A stretch of DNA of 64,000 nucleotides from Myxococcales bacterium (GTDB lineage Bacteria > Myxococcota > Bradymonadia > UBA7976 > UBA1532), in NCBI GenBank assembly GCA_020633515.1, contig JACKDM010000028.1:1-64000 (forward strand), given 5' to 3'. Under the pieces are notes generated by a model that did no database searches, was not told the origin of the DNA, and was given only the letters and a program-made list of their open reading frames with translations. The first letter of the stretch is position 1; each line of letters starts with the position of its first letter. Below are positions 1 to 9,509 of the stretch, piece after piece. Made by a program: the position numbers and the translations under genes.

Positions 1-814
1 CGAGCGCTTCGAAGGCGGCGCGCACGCCGGCGATCGAGCGGAAGCGCTCGGTCGGCGACTTGTGCAGCATGCGGGTGATGATCGCCTCGATGCCGGCCGG
101 CACCTCGACGTCTTCGCGCACCGTGATCGGCGGCAGCGGCGAGCGCTGGTGATGGGCGAGCAGGTGGCGGCCGTGGTAGGGCAGGTCGCCGGTGATGATC
201 TCGAAGAGGATGATCCCGAGCGAGTAGATGTCGGTCCACGGGCCGACGGCGGCGACGTTGCCCGAGGCGGCCTCGGGGGCGATGTAGGCCGGGGTGCCCT
301 CGATGCGGCGCGAGGCGCGCACGGCGTCGGTGACGGCGAGCGCGATGCCGAAGTCGACGACCTTGATCGCGCCGGGGCTCGGGCGGTCGGGGCGGACGAG
401 GATGTTGCCGGGCTTCAAGTCCCGGTGCACGAGCTCGCGGGCGTGGGCGTGACCGAGCGCGGCGAGCAGCTCGTCGAGCAGCGTCCAGAGCAGCGGCCAG
501 CTCCACGGGCCGCGCACGTAGCGGGTCAGCGGGTGGCCGTCGACGAACTCCATCGCCATGAACGGCGAGCCCTCGGGGGTGCGCCCGTAGTCGTGCACCG
601 CGACGATGCTCGGGTGGTCGAGGCGGGCCATCGCCCGCACCTCGCGGTTGAAGGAGCGCTCGGCCGAGCCTCGCCGATCGTTGCGCAGGTTGAGCACCTT
701 GATGGCGCAGTGGCCGCCGTAGCGCTCGCTCTGCGCCAGCCACACCGTCCCCATCGAGCCCTCGCCCAGCTCACGCCGGGGGATGTAGCCATCGGGGAAG
801 TCGCGGGGCTGCAT
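1..814 (-). CDS. Ser/Thr protein kinase (C-terminus beyond window)
   Basis: A Hanks-type protein kinase read on the minus strand from an ATG at 814 and running off the left edge after about 271 codons. The translated frame begins MQPRDFPDGYIPRRELGEGS, giving the glycine-rich loop GEGSMGTVW, then the VAIK-type lysine (HCAIKVL), the catalytic loop HRDLKPGN, the DFG motif (VVDFGIA) and the APE motif (IAPEA). The window holds the complete kinase domain; any sensor or membrane part would lie beyond position 1. It is divergent from the acyl-CoA synthetase at 973. Kinases of this type act in the cytoplasm on Ser/Thr residues; the substrate cannot be inferred here. The start is supported by an upstream GAGGAG-like stretch. 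Kinase identity is secure. Confidence 0.9.
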   Translation of the reverse strand, partial: MQPRDFPDGYIPRRELGEGSMGTVWLAQSERYGGHCAIKVLNLRNDRRGSAERSFNREVRAMARLDHPSIVAVHDYGRTPEGSPFMAMEFVDGHPLTRYVRGPWSWPLLWTLLDELLAALGHAHARELVHRDLKPGNILVRPDRPSPGAIKVVDFGIALAVTDAVRASRRIEGTPAYIAPEAASGNVAAVGPWTDIYSLGIILFEIITGDLPYHGRHLLAHHQRSPLPPITVREDVEVPAGIEAIITRMLHKSPTERFRSIAGVRAAFEAL

Positions 815-972
815 GAAGGCTCCTCACTGCCGGCGACCACTTCCTCGCCGGGGACGGAATCGGCACCTTGTCACTTCGGCCCGAGGCCGGCAACCCCCTC
901 TGCGACGGTCTGTGGCCGGTTCCCCGCCATGCGCGCGGCGTGCCGTTGACATGATCCGGTCACGCTGCTTCC

Positions 973-2823
973 ATGGCAGCCCGCAACGACTGGGAGTCCG
1001 GCTTGGCCCACACCTCGATCCCCGCCGTGTTCCGCGAGCAGGCCACGGCGCTGCGCAGCCGGCCGATGGTCTACAGCAAGGCGACCGGCCACTGGCGCCC
1101 CCTGACCTGGGCGCAGATGGCCGACCGGGTCCGCCACGCCGCCGCCGGCCTCGTCGCGCTCGGCGTCGCGCCGGGCGACCGCGTCGCGATCATGGCCCAC
1201 AGCAGCGTCGAGTGGGTCCTCGCCGACCTCGCCTCGCTCTCCGCCGCCGCCGTCGACGTCCCCATCCCCGAGACGAGCACCGCCGAGACCGTCGGCTACA
1301 TCCTCGAAGACGCCGAGTGCACCGTCGCCTTCGTCGGCACCCAGCCCCTCCTCGACCGCCTGCTCACCGTGCGCCCGAAGCGGCTGCGCCACGTCGTGCA
1401 CTTCTTCGAGCCCGCCGAGCGCATCGAGGCCGAGGGCGTCACCTTCCTCAGCCTGCTCGACCTCGAGCGCATGGGCGCCGAGCGCCGCACCGCCGCCGAG
1501 GTCGACGCCCGCGTCGCCGCGCTCGGACCCGATGACCTCCTGACGCTGATCTACACCTCGGGCACCACCGGCGAGCCCAAGGGCGTGATGCTCACCCACG
1601 GCAACATCATCGCCAACTGCCAGGGCTGCGCCCGCGCGCTCCCGGTGCAGAGCGACGACGTGCTCTTGTCGTTCCTGCCGCTCTCCCACAGCTTCGAGCG
1701 CACCTGCGGCTACTACATGGCCTCGCTCTTCGCCGGCGCGACCATCTACTACGCCGAGTCCGCCGGCCGCCTCTTCCGCGACATCGCCGAGGTGCGCCCC
1801 ACGCTCATGACCGGCGTGCCCCGCGTCTACGAGCGCATCTACGCCCGCTTCGCCCAGGCCCGCCAGCGCGCCGGCACCCTGCGCCGGGTGCTGCTCGACG
1901 CCGGCGTCGCCATCGGCCGCGAGGTCGCCCGCGCCCGCCAGGGCGGCCGCCGCCCCGGCTTGCCCTGGCGGATCGGCTACCGCCTCACCCGCGAGCAGAT
2001 CTTCGACCCGCTCACCGAGCCGCTCGGCGGCCGGGTGCGCTTCTTCGTCAGCGGCGGCGCGCCGCTCGCCGCCGAGATCGGCGCCTTCTTCCTCGCCGCC
2101 GGCGTGCTCATCCTCGAGGGCTACGGGCTCACCGAGGCCGCGCCGGTCATCAGCGTCAACCGCCCGCACGACGTGCACTTCGGCACCGTCGGCCGCCCGC
2201 TCGACAACGTGCGCGTCCGCATCGCCGACGACGGCGAGATCCTCGTCTCCGGCCCCAACGTGATGCGCGGCTACTACAAGCGCGAGGCCGAGACCGCGAC
2301 CGCGGTCGTCGACGGCTGGCTGCACACCGGCGACATCGGCCTCATCGACCGCGACGGCCGGCTCCGCATCACCGACCGCAAGAAGGACCTCTTCAAGTCC
2401 TCGGGCGCGAAGTACATCGCCCCCCAGCGCCTCGAAGGGCTCGTCTCGCGGCTCCCCCTCGTCGAGCAGGTCTGCGTCGTCGGCGACAAGCGCCCCTGGT
2501 GCGGCGCGATCATCGTGCCCGACCGCGTCGAGCTCACCGCCTGGGCCGCCGCGCGCGGCATCACCGAGGCCGACTTCGGCGCGCTCCTGCGCCGCCCCGA
2601 GGTCATCGAGCTCTTCGACGCCGAGCTCGGCGGCCTCGACGAGCAGCTCGAGCGCCACGAGCAGCTCCGCAGCCACGTCCTCGTCAGCGAGCCCTTCACC
2701 GCCGACAACGGCCTCCTCACCCCCAGCCTCAAGATCCGCCGTCGCGCGATCCTCGACCGCCACGCCGCCGACATCGAGTCGATGTACGCCCAGGGCCCCC
2801 GCGTCCGCCGCCGCCCGGGGTAA
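973..2823 (+). CDS. Long-chain acyl-CoA synthetase (AMP-forming)
   Basis: 616 residues, the usual size for a FadD15-type long-chain-fatty-acid-CoA ligase, which activates fatty acids through an acyl-adenylate and transfers them to CoA. The AMP-binding P-loop motif YTSGTTGEPKG lies at residues 194-204, the GYGLTEAAP motif follows near residue 380, and the adenylation signature GDIGLIDRDGRLRITDRKKD with KSSGAKYIAP follows. All catalytic motifs look intact, so the gene is probably functional. No signal peptide; cytoplasmic or membrane-peripheral. No strong Shine-Dalgarno precedes the ATG at 973, and no better in-frame start precedes it. The neighbour to the left is a divergent kinase gene. Fatty-acid chain preference cannot be told from the sequence. 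Confidence 0.95.
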   Translation: MAARNDWESGLAHTSIPAVFREQATALRSRPMVYSKATGHWRPLTWAQMADRVRHAAAGLVALGVAPGDRVAIMAHSSVEWVLADLASLSAAAVDVPIPETSTAETVGYILEDAECTVAFVGTQPLLDRLLTVRPKRLRHVVHFFEPAERIEAEGVTFLSLLDLERMGAERRTAAEVDARVAALGPDDLLTLIYTSGTTGEPKGVMLTHGNIIANCQGCARALPVQSDDVLLSFLPLSHSFERTCGYYMASLFAGATIYYAESAGRLFRDIAEVRPTLMTGVPRVYERIYARFAQARQRAGTLRRVLLDAGVAIGREVARARQGGRRPGLPWRIGYRLTREQIFDPLTEPLGGRVRFFVSGGAPLAAEIGAFFLAAGVLILEGYGLTEAAPVISVNRPHDVHFGTVGRPLDNVRVRIADDGEILVSGPNVMRGYYKREAETATAVVDGWLHTGDIGLIDRDGRLRITDRKKDLFKSSGAKYIAPQRLEGLVSRLPLVEQVCVVGDKRPWCGAIIVPDRVELTAWAAARGITEADFGALLRRPEVIELFDAELGGLDEQLERHEQLRSHVLVSEPFTADNGLLTPSLKIRRRAILDRHAADIESMYAQGPRVRRRPG

Positions 2824-2843
2824 CCGCTCCGTTACCCCGCCGG

Positions 2844-2872
2844 TTGCCCCGGCATCGATCCGACTGTTAGAA
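2844..2872 (+). promoter_or_regulatory. Candidate sigma-70-type promoter for the Nudix gene
   Basis: TTGCCC at 2844-2849 and TTAGAA at 2867-2872 with a 17-base spacer (or TAGAAG with 18). It ends about 35 bases before the favoured start of the Nudix gene. The same TTG-N17-TAG pattern recurs before other genes in the window. Inferred from sequence only. Confidence 0.45.
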
Positions 2873-2908
2873 GCATCCCTGTTTGCCGCGCCCGTGCAGA
2901 GGAGATTC

Positions 2909-3400
2909 GTGGTCTACGAGACATCATGCGGGGTCATCCCCTTCCGCCGGTCGGAGGGCGGCATCGAGTACCTGCTGCTGCACAGCGCGATGGTGCGCAA
3001 CCCCGACGCGGCGTGGGAGTTCCCCAAGGGCAGCATCGAGGCGGGCGAGGGCGAGCAGGAGGCCGCCCTGCGCGAGCTGCGCGAAGAGGCGGTCCTCGAC
3101 CGGGTGGAGCTCCTGCCCGACTTCCGCGACCAGGTGCACTACATCTACCGGCGCGGCGGCCGCGAGATCGACAAGACGGTGGTCTTCTTCCTCGGCGAGC
3201 TGCACCCCGGCAGCACCCTGCCCGAGCAGCCGCCGACCCGCGAGCACGGGATGCACCCCCGCGAAGGGATCTGGTACGTCTGGGCCAACGAGCGCGAGGC
3301 GCTGCGCCGCCTCTTCCATCCGGGCATGCGCAAGCTCTTGCGGCGGGCGTCGTTCTTCCTCTACGAGCACGACCGCATCAACAGCCGCCGGGCGCGCTGA
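2909..3400 (+). CDS. Nudix hydrolase (Ap4A-hydrolase-like)
   Basis: About 163 residues with a single Nudix domain. The Nudix box reads GSIEAGEGEQEAALRELREE, keeping the REL-EE metal-binding core; the glycine normally following EE is replaced (EEAVL). The start of the domain (ETSCGVIPFRR, then WEFPKGS) resembles bis(5'-nucleosyl)-tetraphosphatase-type enzymes that hydrolyse dinucleoside polyphosphates. I chose GTG 2909 because AGAGGAG lies four bases upstream; an in-frame GTG at 2894 would add five residues but has no ribosome-binding site. Cytoplasmic, with no partner gene. The precise substrate is not determined. Confidence 0.85.
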   Translation: MVYETSCGVIPFRRSEGGIEYLLLHSAMVRNPDAAWEFPKGSIEAGEGEQEAALRELREEAVLDRVELLPDFRDQVHYIYRRGGREIDKTVVFFLGELHPGSTLPEQPPTREHGMHPREGIWYVWANEREALRRLFHPGMRKLLRRASFFLYEHDRINSRRAR

Positions 3401-3427
3401 CCGCAAGTCATCGGTGAGAGGCGGGAG

Positions 3428-3736
3428 TCAGTCCGCGAAGACCGTGGCGAGGTCGGGCGCGTCGAGCACCCGCTGGGACCAGGTGTCGATCAGCTCGGGC
3501 GTCGCCGATGCCACCCGGGTGCGGATGTGAGAGGGGAGCTCGGCGTCGAAGCGATGCCGGAGCTGGAGGAGGAGCAGGTCACGCTGGCCCTGGACGTAAC
3601 CCATCGCGAGCCATGCGGCGCAATCCTGCGTTGCGGGGTGTGCTGCCATCATATCCATCACGTCCTCGCGCCGTCGCGGCGTCCGTCGGTGTCGATGCTG
3701 GCACTATAGCGAAAGATGAGATCGATGTAAGTGGCG
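3428..3736 (-). pseudogene. Decayed C-terminus of an Rpn/DUF4351-family protein
   Basis: The open part (3658 down to 3428) encodes about 76 residues. Its C-terminal half (LLLLQLRHRFDAELPS, then ELIDTWSQRVLDAPDL and VF) looks like the DUF4351 tail of Rpn-type PD-(D/E)XK nuclease/transposase-like proteins. Immediately upstream in another frame, directly after the neighbouring stop codon at 3737, reads ATYIDLIFRYSAS, which matches the region preceding that tail in such proteins. A frame change near 3662-3670 and a TAG stop separate the two parts, and the nuclease domain is missing. The base composition is visibly less GC-rich than its surroundings. I infer the wreck of a horizontally acquired element; the short ORF alone could be called hypothetical. 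Confidence 0.6.
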
Positions 3737-4661
3737 TTATCGGGTGTCCGATCGGTCAGCGTCCCCCGAGAGCGCGGCGATCGCCTCGCCGAGCCGGTCG
3801 CGGACCTCGCCGTGCGTCTCCGATTGGAGCGCCGCGACGAGCGCCGCGCGGTGGGCCGGGCCAGCGCGACGGAGCGTGACCGCGCCGGCGATCCGCACGC
3901 CGGGGCTCGGATCGGCGAGCGCCGCGACAGCGCGCGCGACCGCGTCGTCGCCGCCGAGCGCGGCGAGCGCATGAAGCGCCGCGATGCGGACCTCGGGGTC
4001 ACGATCAGCGAGCCCGCCCCGCGCGGCGACCCGCGCCGCCGCCGCGCCCTCGCCCGCGAGCGCCGGGGCGAGCGCCGCGAGCGCCCGCGCCGCCTGATGC
4101 CGCGTCCCGCGTGCGCCGCCCGAGCGCCGCCCGCAGCGCCGGCAGCGCCGCGACGTCGCCGAGCCGCCCGGCCGCGCGCGCCGCCTCCATGCGCACCGCC
4201 GCGTCAGGGTCGCCTTCGAGCCGCGCCCGCAGCGCCGCGGTCGCCGGCTGATGCCGCAGCCAGCCGAGCGCCCGCGCCGCCGTCGCCCGGACCGTCGCGT
4301 GCTCATCGGCGAGGCAGACCATCAACGCCGCGCCGGTCCCCTCCCCCGCCGATGGCATCGCCATGATGGCATCGGTAACATCGGTGGCATCAATGGCATC
4401 AATGGCATCCATGGCATCGATGGCATCCGCCCCGACCACCGCCAGCGCCGCCGCCGCGCTCGCCCGCACCGCCGGCGCCGGATCGGCGAGCGCGCCGACG
4501 AGCGCCTCGACCACCGCCGCGTCGCGCAGCCAGCCGAGCGCCCGGCACGCCATCACCCGCACCTCGACCGCCCCGTCGCCGAGCGCCGCCACGAGCGCCG
4601 CCCGGTTCGCCGGGTCGCGCGCGATCCCGAGCCGCTTGATCGCCTCGACCCGCGCGGTCAC
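3737..4661 (-). pseudogene. HEAT-repeat protein, frameshifted
   Basis: Reads as one HEAT/PBS-lyase-type repeat protein of about 307 residues split by a single-base frame change near 4115-4123. The first frame ends its sense at ALPALRAALG; the second resumes at GARGTRHQAARALAALAPAL and runs to the TAA at 3737. Repeats such as NRAALVAALGDG and AVVEALVGALADPAPAVRAS show alternating Ala/Leu helices. The GTG at 4661 overlaps the Nudix stop codon as GTGA, so the gene is translationally coupled to it. A mid-protein insert of DAIDAMDAIDA type is encoded by GATGGCATC repeats. It is a protein-interaction scaffold by family; no partner is known. The indel could be an assembly error, in which case the gene is intact. 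Confidence 0.75.
4351..4427. repeat. Cluster of GATGGCATC-type repeats inside the HEAT gene
   Basis: Exact GATGGCATC copies lie at 4351, 4365 and 4419, with near copies (GGTGGCATC, AATGGCATC twice, CATGGCATC) between them. On the minus coding strand the cluster reads as DAI/DAM/DAT repeats that interrupt the HEAT repeats. It is one of several dense clusters of the same word. Confidence 0.85.
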
Positions 4662-5539
4662 ACCTGCTCGGAGTGCCACCGCCCGCCGCGCAGGCAGATC
4701 CGGTCGCGCCCCGGCCCCGGCGGGTCGAAGGCGGCGTCGCCCGGCAACAGCAGATGCAGCTCGCTGCCCTCCGCGCGCGGCTGCGGCGCGATCGGCGCCG
4801 GCACCCGGCCGCGGCAGCCGTCGATCACCGCGCCCGCCGCGCCGATCGCCGCAAGCTCCGAGAGCACCCGCAGCGTCGGCGGCGCGAGCTGGATCTCACC
4901 GCTGTCATAGGCCGCGAGCGCCGCCTTGGGGCTCAGCCACGCGCTCGCCGTCGTCTCCACCGCGTCGTGCAGCGGCGTCTGCCCGATCGGCGCCCGCGTC
5001 ACCAGAAAGCGCGCGTCGAAGCGCCGCGCCTCGATCGGCGGCGTCACCCAGCGCGCATAGGGCCACAGCGCCGCGACCGAGAGCGTCAGCCCCTCGGCCT
5101 CGACCACCGCCGCGAGCGTGGTCTCCCCCGCGTTGAGCGCCGCCCGGTGCTTCGCGTAGCGCGCAGCCTCCGCCGCGCCGCGCAGGTCGACGAGCGCGCC
5201 CGCCTGCGTCGCGAGCAGCACGCCCGCCTCTTCGAAGGTCTCGCGCACGCCCGCGATCAACAGCCCGAGCGCGCGGCGGCCGTCGTGCATGCCGAGCCGC
5301 GCCGCCGCCGCCTCGCGGTCGAGGTCGCAGCGCGCGGCGAGCGCGTCGTCGAGATCGGCGTCGTCGAGCCGCCCGCCGGGGAAGACCATCGCGCTCGCCA
5401 TGAACGCGGCCTGGGCGGTGCGTCGCACCATGAACAGCTCGAAGCGCGTGGCATCGCCCTCGATGTCATCGCGCAGCAACAGCACCGTGGTGGCATCACG
5501 CACCGGCACTTCTGTCTTGCCGATCATGCCATCACTCAT
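4658..5539 (-). CDS. Nudix hydrolase, NUDT19-like
   Basis: 293 residues. The order of features matches the NUDT19/RP2 group of Nudix enzymes, some of which are CoA or acyl-CoA diphosphatases: MVFPGGRLDDAD near residue 48, then the Nudix core AGVRETFEEAGVLLA, then the conserved RWVTPPIEARRFDARFLV. The ATG at 5539 overlaps the stop of the upstream ABC1-kinase gene as ATGA, which fixes the start; the longer ORF reading into the kinase gene is an artefact. The 3' end overlaps the HEAT gene. The three genes therefore form one coupled unit. A role in CoA or lipid turnover fits the family, but the substrate is inferred. Confidence 0.85.
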   Translation of the reverse strand: MSDGMIGKTEVPVRDATTVLLLRDDIEGDATRFELFMVRRTAQAAFMASAMVFPGGRLDDADLDDALAARCDLDREAAAARLGMHDGRRALGLLIAGVRETFEEAGVLLATQAGALVDLRGAAEAARYAKHRAALNAGETTLAAVVEAEGLTLSVAALWPYARWVTPPIEARRFDARFLVTRAPIGQTPLHDAVETTASAWLSPKAALAAYDSGEIQLAPPTLRVLSELAAIGAAGAVIDGCRGRVPAPIAPQPRAEGSELHLLLPGDAAFDPPGPGRDRICLRGGRWHSEQV

Positions 5540-6870
5540 GCCATCACCCCGCGCCGCCGGCAGGCCTCCTCGGCGATCGCGCGCAGGTTCACCGCGGCGT
5601 CGATGCGGGTCATCATGCCCTTCATGCCCGCCATCACCCGCAGGTAGAGCAACAGCTCGGGCGGCGGCACGATCCGCAGGAAGCCGAGGTTCTGCCGGAA
5701 GAACGTGCGCACCCGCCCCGCCACGCGGAACTCCGAGAAGCGGAACGGCGCGTCCTCGGCGATGGGCTCGAGGATCATGCGATGGTACTGCCGCAGCGTC
5801 TCGTGATCGGGCCACTCCATGCCCGGCCGCCCGAAGCCACGGCGCTTGAACAAGGCTTCGAGGCGCGCCATGTCATCGCTCCAGAACGCGACGAGCATGC
5901 GCAGCACGTCGTCGGCGATCTCGGGGTCGAAGTCACGCACGCAGCCGAAGTCGAGCAGCACGATGGCGCCGTCGGGCGCGAGCAGGAAGTTGCCCGGGTG
6001 CGGGTCGGCGTGCAGCGTGTGGTGGTCGTGGAAGAGGCTGACGAAGAGGCGCACGAAGCGCTCGGCGAGCGCGTTGCGCCGCTCGGCGTCGGCGATCGCG
6101 TTGATCGCGTCGTCGAGCTTCTCGCCGGCGCAGAACTCCATCACGAGCACCTGCTCGGTCGCCCGGATCGGCTCGGGGATCCGCACGCCCTCGAAGCCGC
6201 TCAACAGCTCCCGGAAGCGCGCGAGGTTCTCGCCCTCGCGGCGGTAGTCGGCCTCGGCGACGATCGCGTCGCGCGCCTCGGCGATGAAGCCATCGGCGCG
6301 CTCCTTGGTGACGAAGACCCGCCCGACCTTGAGCATGCTGCCGAGGTTCTTGAGGTCGCTGTCGATCGAGTCGGCGATGCCCGGGTACTGCACCTTGACC
6401 GCGACCTCGCGCCCGTCGAAGAGCGTCGCGCGGTGCACCTGCCCGATGCTCGCCGCGCCGAGCGGCTCGGGGTCGAAGTAGCGGAAGACCGCGTCGATCG
6501 GCTCGTCGAGCCACTTCTCGACCTGCGCGGCGACCGTCTGGAAGTCCATCGGCGGCGCCTCGCGCTGCAAGGTGATGAGCTTCTCGGCGAACGCCGGATC
6601 GACGAGGTCGGGGTCGGCCGAGAGCATCTGCCCGACCTTCATCGCCGCGCCCTTCATCTCGCCCATCACGTCGGCGATCTTGCCCGCGTTGGCGATCGCG
6701 GCCTCGGCCATCGCTTCGAAGTTCTCGTCGCGCTTGCGGGTGAGCCCGGCCTTGAGCATCGAGCCGGTGAAGCGCGCGGCGACCTTGCCGATCTTGATCG
6801 CGCGGCCGACGCGGCTGGTGTCGACCTTCTTGCCTTTGTCACCGCCGAGCGCGGCCCAGTCCTTCGCCAT
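5536..6870 (-). CDS. ABC1/UbiB-family atypical kinase
   Basis: 444 residues. The diagnostic KxGQ motif is KVGQMLS at 78-84, the alanine-rich nucleotide loop is GAASIGQVH at 138-146, the VAVK lysine is at 159, the catalytic HADPHPGN is at 287-294 and the metal-binding DFG is at 307-309. All are intact, so an active ABC1 (AarF/UbiB/ADCK) ATPase/kinase is expected; members support quinone or other lipid metabolism. There is no clear C-terminal membrane pair as in classical UbiB. The start at 6870 has GGAGAC upstream; a longer frame to 6951 lacks support. It leads the coupled run with the NUDT19-like Nudix gene and HEAT gene. The physiological substrate is unknown. Confidence 0.92.
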   Translation of the reverse strand: MAKDWAALGGDKGKKVDTSRVGRAIKIGKVAARFTGSMLKAGLTRKRDENFEAMAEAAIANAGKIADVMGEMKGAAMKVGQMLSADPDLVDPAFAEKLITLQREAPPMDFQTVAAQVEKWLDEPIDAVFRYFDPEPLGAASIGQVHRATLFDGREVAVKVQYPGIADSIDSDLKNLGSMLKVGRVFVTKERADGFIAEARDAIVAEADYRREGENLARFRELLSGFEGVRIPEPIRATEQVLVMEFCAGEKLDDAINAIADAERRNALAERFVRLFVSLFHDHHTLHADPHPGNFLLAPDGAIVLLDFGCVRDFDPEIADDVLRMLVAFWSDDMARLEALFKRRGFGRPGMEWPDHETLRQYHRMILEPIAEDAPFRFSEFRVAGRVRTFFRQNLGFLRIVPPPELLLYLRVMAGMKGMMTRIDAAVNLRAIAEEACRRRGVMA

Positions 6871-6990
6871 CGCTTCGTCTCCAGGGGGTCGGCGGGGCGA
6901 CCGAGTATGGCCGATCACGGCAGAGGCGCGCCATCGACGCGGTGACGACACCGGGGCCGGGATGTGGGTTACAGCGACCGTCCGGCCCGC

Positions 6991-8505
6991 TCAGCGCAGC
7001 TCCCAGCGCGCCGCCTGCAACAGCAGCCGGGCGACGCGGTCGCCGTCTTCCACGCCTTCGAGGCCGCGGCTCTGCTGGCCGCCCTTGCTCGTGCGCACCC
7101 ACTCGAGCACGAAGCGCGACAGCCCGTCGGCGTCGGTCTCCCGCTGCGCGCCGGCGAGCTGCGCGCCGGTGTAGCGGCGGATCGCGGGGCCGGCCATCGC
7201 CTCGACGAAGCCCCAGCCGAGCGGCCCGCGCACGATCAGCGCCTGCCGATCGGTCACCGCCTGCACGGTCACCGCGCGCATCTTCTTCGCCCAGTGCGGC
7301 GCGGTGAGCATGCCGATCCCGACGCCCACGAACGGCAGCCCGAACAGCGAGAAGAGCACGCCCGGCAGGCTCGGTCCGCCGCCCACGAGGCCCATCGCCG
7401 CCCCCATCCAGAAGAGGGAGAACGCCGTCCACGGCACCGCGAAGATCTGCATCATGCGCGCGCCGGCGAGCGAGTTTCGGCCTTTGGGCTGCGCGACCCA
7501 CAGGATCGGCTCATCGGGCGCGAGCGCGCCGCGCAGCCGCTTCATCGCCTCGACCGGCAGCCCCGTCGCGTCGGCCTCGGGCTCGAGCGGCGCGTCGGCG
7601 TCGATCGTCGTGAGCGCGGCCCGCACCGCCGCCGCCGAGGGCGGCCGATCGCCCGGCTCGTCGGCGAGCAGCCGCGCGATCAGCGAGACGAGCCCCGGCG
7701 AGGCCGAGACCGCCGGCCGCCAGTCGAGGCGGTGGTCGGGGCCGACGAGGTCGATGAGCGCGCGCCGCGAGAGCAGCGCGACGGCGAGCGCGCCGACGCC
7801 GTAGAGGTCGCTCGCCGCGGTCGCGTGCCCGCGGAACTGCTCGGGCGCCATGAAGCCGTAGGTCCCCGCGATCGTGCTCCCGCCGGTGCGCGGATCGGTG
7901 ACCACGTCGCGCACCGCGCCGAAGTCGATGAGCACGAGCTTGCCGTCGCGGGCGCGGCGGATGACGTTGCCGGGCTTGAGGTCACGGTGGATGACCGGCG
8001 GCGCGAGGCCGTGCAGGTACTCGAGGATCGCGAGGATCTCGTCGAGGATCGCGACGACCTCGGCCTGACTCAGCCGCCGCCGCTCGGCGAGCTCGGCGAG
8101 CGTGGGGCCCTCGACGAAGCTCTGCACGACATAAAACGACTTGTGCCGCCCCTGCCCCGCCTCGAAGTCGTCGACATAGTCGGGGATGCGGTCGTGATCG
8201 AGCTGCGCGAGCACCCGCGCCTCGCGATGCAGCTTGTCGCGCACCGTCATCGGCGTGCCCGGTCGGATCGGCAGCTCCTTGACCGCGACCGCCTGCCCGC
8301 TCTGCCGGTCGAGCGCCCGCCAGGTCGTGCCGGCGGCGCCCCGGCCCACGATCGCCTGCAAGCCATAGCGCCCGTTCAGCGCGACCGGCGCCCCGCACGC
8401 CGCGCAGTCGCCGTCCATCGTCGGGGCCTCGGCCCCGCAGCCGGCGCAGACGAAGCCTTCGCCGCCGCGCCCACCGTCTGCGTCCATCTCGTTCGCTCGC
8501 TCCAT
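6991..8505 (-). CDS. Zinc-ribbon Ser/Thr protein kinase with C-terminal membrane domain
   Basis: About 504 residues. A short N-terminal zinc ribbon (Cys20-x2-Cys23 and Cys34-x2-Cys37) precedes a protein-kinase domain with VAVK lysine 76, catalytic HRDLKPGN at 173-180, DFG 194-196 and MAPEQF. After the kinase, near residue 360-410, come two hydrophobic spans (FAVPWTAFSLFWMGAAMGL and LFSLFGLPFVGVGIGML) and then a soluble tail, suggesting a hairpin-anchored kinase. The start is uncertain among 8526 (GTG), 8505 (ATG) and 8487 (ATG); none has a perfect ribosome-binding site. It is divergent from the acyltransferase operon. Substrates cannot be inferred. Confidence 0.88.
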   Translation of the reverse strand: MERANEMDADGGRGGEGFVCAGCGAEAPTMDGDCAACGAPVALNGRYGLQAIVGRGAAGTTWRALDRQSGQAVAVKELPIRPGTPMTVRDKLHREARVLAQLDHDRIPDYVDDFEAGQGRHKSFYVVQSFVEGPTLAELAERRRLSQAEVVAILDEILAILEYLHGLAPPVIHRDLKPGNVIRRARDGKLVLIDFGAVRDVVTDPRTGGSTIAGTYGFMAPEQFRGHATAASDLYGVGALAVALLSRRALIDLVGPDHRLDWRPAVSASPGLVSLIARLLADEPGDRPPSAAAVRAALTTIDADAPLEPEADATGLPVEAMKRLRGALAPDEPILWVAQPKGRNSLAGARMMQIFAVPWTAFSLFWMGAAMGLVGGGPSLPGVLFSLFGLPFVGVGIGMLTAPHWAKKMRAVTVQAVTDRQALIVRGPLGWGFVEAMAGPAIRRYTGAQLAGAQRETDADGLSRFVLEWVRTSKGGQQSRGLEGVEDGDRVARLLLQAARWELR

Positions 8506-8690
8506 CACCGTTCGAGGATCCCCCACCCTTCACGTCTTGCGATGGTGCCCCGCGCCCGGCGCCGCCGCAACCACTTCGCCGTCGCCGCTGCACCCTCGGC
8601 GCCACCCGCTCGACCCGCCCGCGCCCCGCACTTGCGCGCCGCTGCGCCGCGATCCAAGCTGCACGACGTCACCCGCCGTGGAGCCACGCG

Positions 8691-9505
<815 letters not shown>

Positions 9506-9509
<4 letters not shown>

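Noticed and set aside
946..974. TTGACA at 946-951 as promoter of the acyl-CoA synthetase
   Set aside because: The -10 position 17 bases on (TTCCAT) is poor and overlaps the start codon.
871..2763. A 630-codon ORF opposite the acyl-CoA synthetase, and similar long antisense ORFs (for example 35094-38096, 27623-31786, 54099-56069)
   Set aside because: They lie opposite genes with clear motifs, are rich in Arg/Ala/Gly from reading GC-rich codons backwards, and show no domain.
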